Assembly (NCBI GenBank): GCA_944321825.1
Contig: CALUMU010000004.1
Coordinates: 62,001-126,000, forward strand
Length of the DNA: 64,000 bases
From: Candidatus Amulumruptor caecigallinarius
GTDB lineage: Bacteria; Bacteroidota; Bacteroidia; Bacteroidales; Muribaculaceae
Reading direction: 5' to 3'
The notes under the pieces were generated by a model. It worked only from the letters and a program-made list of their open reading frames with translations, ran no database searches and was not told the DNA's origin. Both the position numbers and the translations under genes were made by a program. Below, piece after piece: positions 61,947 to 64,000 of the stretch. Numbering within the stretch: position 1 is the stretch's first letter; the number at the start of each line of letters is the position of its first letter.

Positions 61947-63431
61947 TTATTGGAACGCTTTGACCAATGCGTCGTACATCAGACGGCCTTCGAGACGGTA
62001 GCCTTTGGCGCTGTGGTGGATGCGGTCGGGGCTGAAAAGCCCGTTTTTAATCCATGTCGCTGCTGCCCCGGAGCCGCCGGATACTTCCCAGAAGTCATAT
62101 ACGGGTATGCCGTTTTCGGCACCGTAAGCGACTATGGCATCGCGGATAGGACGGATGTTGGTATTCACTCCCGAAGAGCGGACTTTGGTTTTGACGGTAC
62201 GGTAGCGTGTCACTCTTCTTTTTCTGCCTTTGCGCCTTTTTGATCTGACAGGGACTTTTTTTGTGACTGTTTTGGTCGTGGAGCGGTAACATTCCATCGG
62301 GGTCACAAGCAATATTTCTGCAGCGGGGTTGGCATCACGGATGTCTTTGACAAGTTTGTCGACGCTGTTGCGTAGACGGGCGGTGTCAAGGCGGCCGAAA
62401 GCCTCGTTGGTACCCAACGACAGGATTACAAGATTGGGGTTAAGCGGCTTGATGGATGCGCCTATGTCGCCGATGCGGTTATATGTATCGTATGTCGCAC
62501 CGTTGTTTCCTATCGAATGATAGAAAACACCAGGCCTTCCTCCCGACAGACTCGCTCCGAAAAGGGTAAGGTCGCCGAGGTTTTCGTAACTTATGGTCAC
62601 ACGGGTATTTGGAGAGGCGAGTTTAAGGAATGTGAAGTCGCGTGAAGGATGCTGGGTATAGGCGACTTTGTTGCCTAATTCGTCCGTGACCCCGGAGATG
62701 ACCATTTTGCCTTTATGAAACAGGATTATGGAGTTGAAGGGGTTATAGTCTTCTTCCGTGCGGGTGCCGATGGTGATGTTGCTCAGGGATGTCGAAGGAG
62801 TAATGGAGGTGCCGGTAAAGCCCATGGTACGTTTCCATGGAGCTTTCATCAGCTTTACTGCGGTATAAGGGAGTGAGGAGGAGAAAGTATAGTCATAAGG
62901 TTGGTTGGTGCCGCTCATGCGCAGAGGGGATATGATGCCTCGTCCGGCGTTGCCGTATCGGTATTGCAGCAGTTCGCGTGTAACGCCGGTACCCATGTTG
63001 GCCTGGATGTGGCTGTCGCCTATGATGAGGATTGAGAGCGGGCGTATCTTGTGGGCATTGACTGCCTGGCGAAGGTTGGACCAGTCGGCGCCATTGAGAT
63101 TGATGGTGTTGGCTTCCTGATTGATGAATGAGGGTATGGGGATATCTATGTCGCTGTCATCGGGTGCTATGATGACTTCGTTTTCCCGTTCGGCAGAGTT
63201 GTCATCTTCGGATACCTCCTCTGTCGTGGTTTCGTGCGGTGCGGCGGCATTGCTGTCCTCCTCTTCGTCTGATTCGGAGACTTCGCTTGTTTCTTCCTGG
63301 TCGGGGTTGTCAACTGGATTTTCAGGGATGATGACTGGAGGAGCCGGATTGGTCTGGCTCGCAGCAACCGGGCTGAGGGACAACGACAGCACTGCGGCTA
63401 ATATAAGGGAGGTGCGTGATGTATTGGTCAT
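61947..63431 (-). CDS. Secreted SGNH/GDSL hydrolase with acidic linker
   Basis: 494 residues. Signal peptide, then a long Glu/Asp/Ser/Pro-rich low-complexity linker (about 28-100). The SGNH domain has block I IIGDSHIQA (Ser nucleophile), the Gly block in NLGDLTLFGASL, LSLGTNEA with the Asn block, and DRIHHSAKGYRLEG with the Asp-His pair. A basic loop KKVPVRSKRRKGRKRRV interrupts the domain. Probably the acetyl carrier or esterase that works with the neighbouring MBOAT protein. Confidence 0.88.
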   Translation of the reverse strand: MTNTSRTSLILAAVLSLSLSPVAASQTNPAPPVIIPENPVDNPDQEETSEVSESDEEEDSNAAAPHETTTEEVSEDDNSAERENEVIIAPDDSDIDIPIPSFINQEANTINLNGADWSNLRQAVNAHKIRPLSILIIGDSHIQANMGTGVTRELLQYRYGNAGRGIISPLRMSGTNQPYDYTFSSSLPYTAVKLMKAPWKRTMGFTGTSITPSTSLSNITIGTRTEEDYNPFNSIILFHKGKMVISGVTDELGNKVAYTQHPSRDFTFLKLASPNTRVTISYENLGDLTLFGASLSGGRPGVFYHSIGNNGATYDTYNRIGDIGASIKPLNPNLVILSLGTNEAFGRLDTARLRNSVDKLVKDIRDANPAAEILLVTPMECYRSTTKTVTKKVPVRSKRRKGRKRRVTRYRTVKTKVRSSGVNTNIRPIRDAIVAYGAENGIPVYDFWEVSGGSGAAATWIKNGLFSPDRIHHSAKGYRLEGRLMYDALVKAFQ

Positions 63432-63479
63432 GTCTGTTCTGTTATGGTTGAGGAGTGATTGTCGTAAGAAAGGTTGGAG

Positions 63480-64000
63480 TTATTTCAGCTCCAGACGCAG
63501 GGCGTTGAAGAGAAGGGTGGCCAGCTCGGCACCGCCCTGATGGGTCATGTGTATGTAGTCTTTGTTGGCTTTGCCGGATTTGGCCCATGCCACTATTGCG
63601 TCGTTGCCTCCCATGGCTTCCCGGGTGTCCCAGAATAGGCAATGGGCCTTACGGGCGGCATCGCGCTGCGCGGCCACCATGTAGGGCGCGGATTTCATGG
63701 AGTGGACTTCGCTGCCACGTTTTTCGCCACGGTCGCCTATGCCCATGACGAGTATGTCGGCTGTAGGATAGCATGTGCGTACATGGTTGATTACTTCTAC
63801 CATCTTGCGGGAGTAGAGCGAGTAATCGGTCTGTGAGGATGTCATGGCGTTGATGCCAAATTCAAGAATGATGAGGTCGTAATTGATGACCTTGGCCATG
63901 GCACGGCATAGTGCGGCGTTGACCCTCAGAAGGGTCACACCGGAAAAACCTCTGGACGACATGCAGTCGACGGCGATACCGCTCGTTCCGTCGAGCCATA
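63480..64000 (-). CDS. SGNH hydrolase, N-terminus outside window
   Basis: The frame is open beyond the right edge: 13 further codons without a stop precede the ATG at 63962, so the true start is outside. It contains YDLIILEFGINAM (Asn block), LVMGIGDRGEK, and YIHMTHQGGAELATLL with the catalytic His. The two SGNH genes are 48 nt apart and probably paralogous parts of the same O-acylation operon. Confidence 0.85.
   Translation of the reverse strand, partial: WLDGTSGIAVDCMSSRGFSGVTLLRVNAALCRAMAKVINYDLIILEFGINAMTSSQTDYSLYSRKMVEVINHVRTCYPTADILVMGIGDRGEKRGSEVHSMKSAPYMVAAQRDAARKAHCLFWDTREAMGGNDAIVAWAKSGKANKDYIHMTHQGGAELATLLFNALRLELK

Overview
The window is chromosomal DNA of a Bacteroidota bacterium, order Bacteroidales; a Muribaculaceae-like gut commensal fits best. 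The evidence is gene content: the trp operon order B-E-G-D-C-F-A, the type IX secretion protein SprA next to ruvA, a BioG-BioC fusion, a PorT-like barrel, LptE-like, DUF3098 and MBOAT/SGNH genes. Six intergenic regions also carry a perfect or near-perfect Bacteroidetes sigma-ABfr promoter (TTG, 20 nt, TAnnTTTG). Shine-Dalgarno sequences are mostly absent.

Layout. 1-554 is the end of an FtsX-like permease. 541-8120 (-) is a complete tryptophan operon with a translationally coupled MFS exporter at its end. Its leader (8156-8389) holds a promoter, a 27-codon leader peptide with tandem Trp codons, and a rho-independent attenuator. 8452-13297 (-) is an envelope operon: PBP1A-like synthase, LysM/binding-protein fusion and PorT-like barrel. 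13620-15401 (+) is a secreted protein with a C-terminus resembling a type IX sorting signal. 15525-16748 (-) is HflX. 16856-21120 (+) is a cobalamin riboswitch followed by a small Cys-rich protein and three acyl-CoA (propionyl/methylmalonyl-CoA) carboxylase subunits, then a MetE-like protein without the usual zinc ligands. 22434-23876 (+) holds two identical tRNA-Glu genes around rpsT and a TIGR02757 gene.

23877-24144 is packed with palindromic repeats. 24145-26389 has an MBL hydrolase, rsmG and a CvfB-like gene. 26349-32474 (-) is the accessory island. A C5-cytosine methyltransferase, a McrB-like AAA+ ATPase and a McrC-like DUF2357/PD-(D/E)XK nuclease form one overlapping operon (a LlaJI/BsuMI-like arrangement). 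Next to it is a Panacea-domain antitoxin with a PemK-like partner, set between two imperfect ~65-bp repeats. 32703-44850 (-) holds gluQ, bioD, bioGC, bioF, the 2504-residue sprA and ruvA.

44957-51593 looks like a pstS/TPR gene pair split by an AT-richer insert, which carries a broken DUF4143 ATPase gene and a TonB-dependent receptor. 51760-53742 is rarA and ribE, converging on a bidirectional terminator. 53848-60228 (-) is a housekeeping string: secG, TPR-like, lptE-like, yigZ, queA, truB, uppP, DUF3098, ftsX. 60405-64000 (-) is an O-acylation cluster of one MBOAT and two SGNH hydrolases.

The most notable systems are the methyltransferase-McrBC-like/Panacea island, the Trp leader-peptide attenuator, and the B12 riboswitch in front of a biotin-dependent carboxylase operon. 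All calls come from reading the sequence; no database search was possible.
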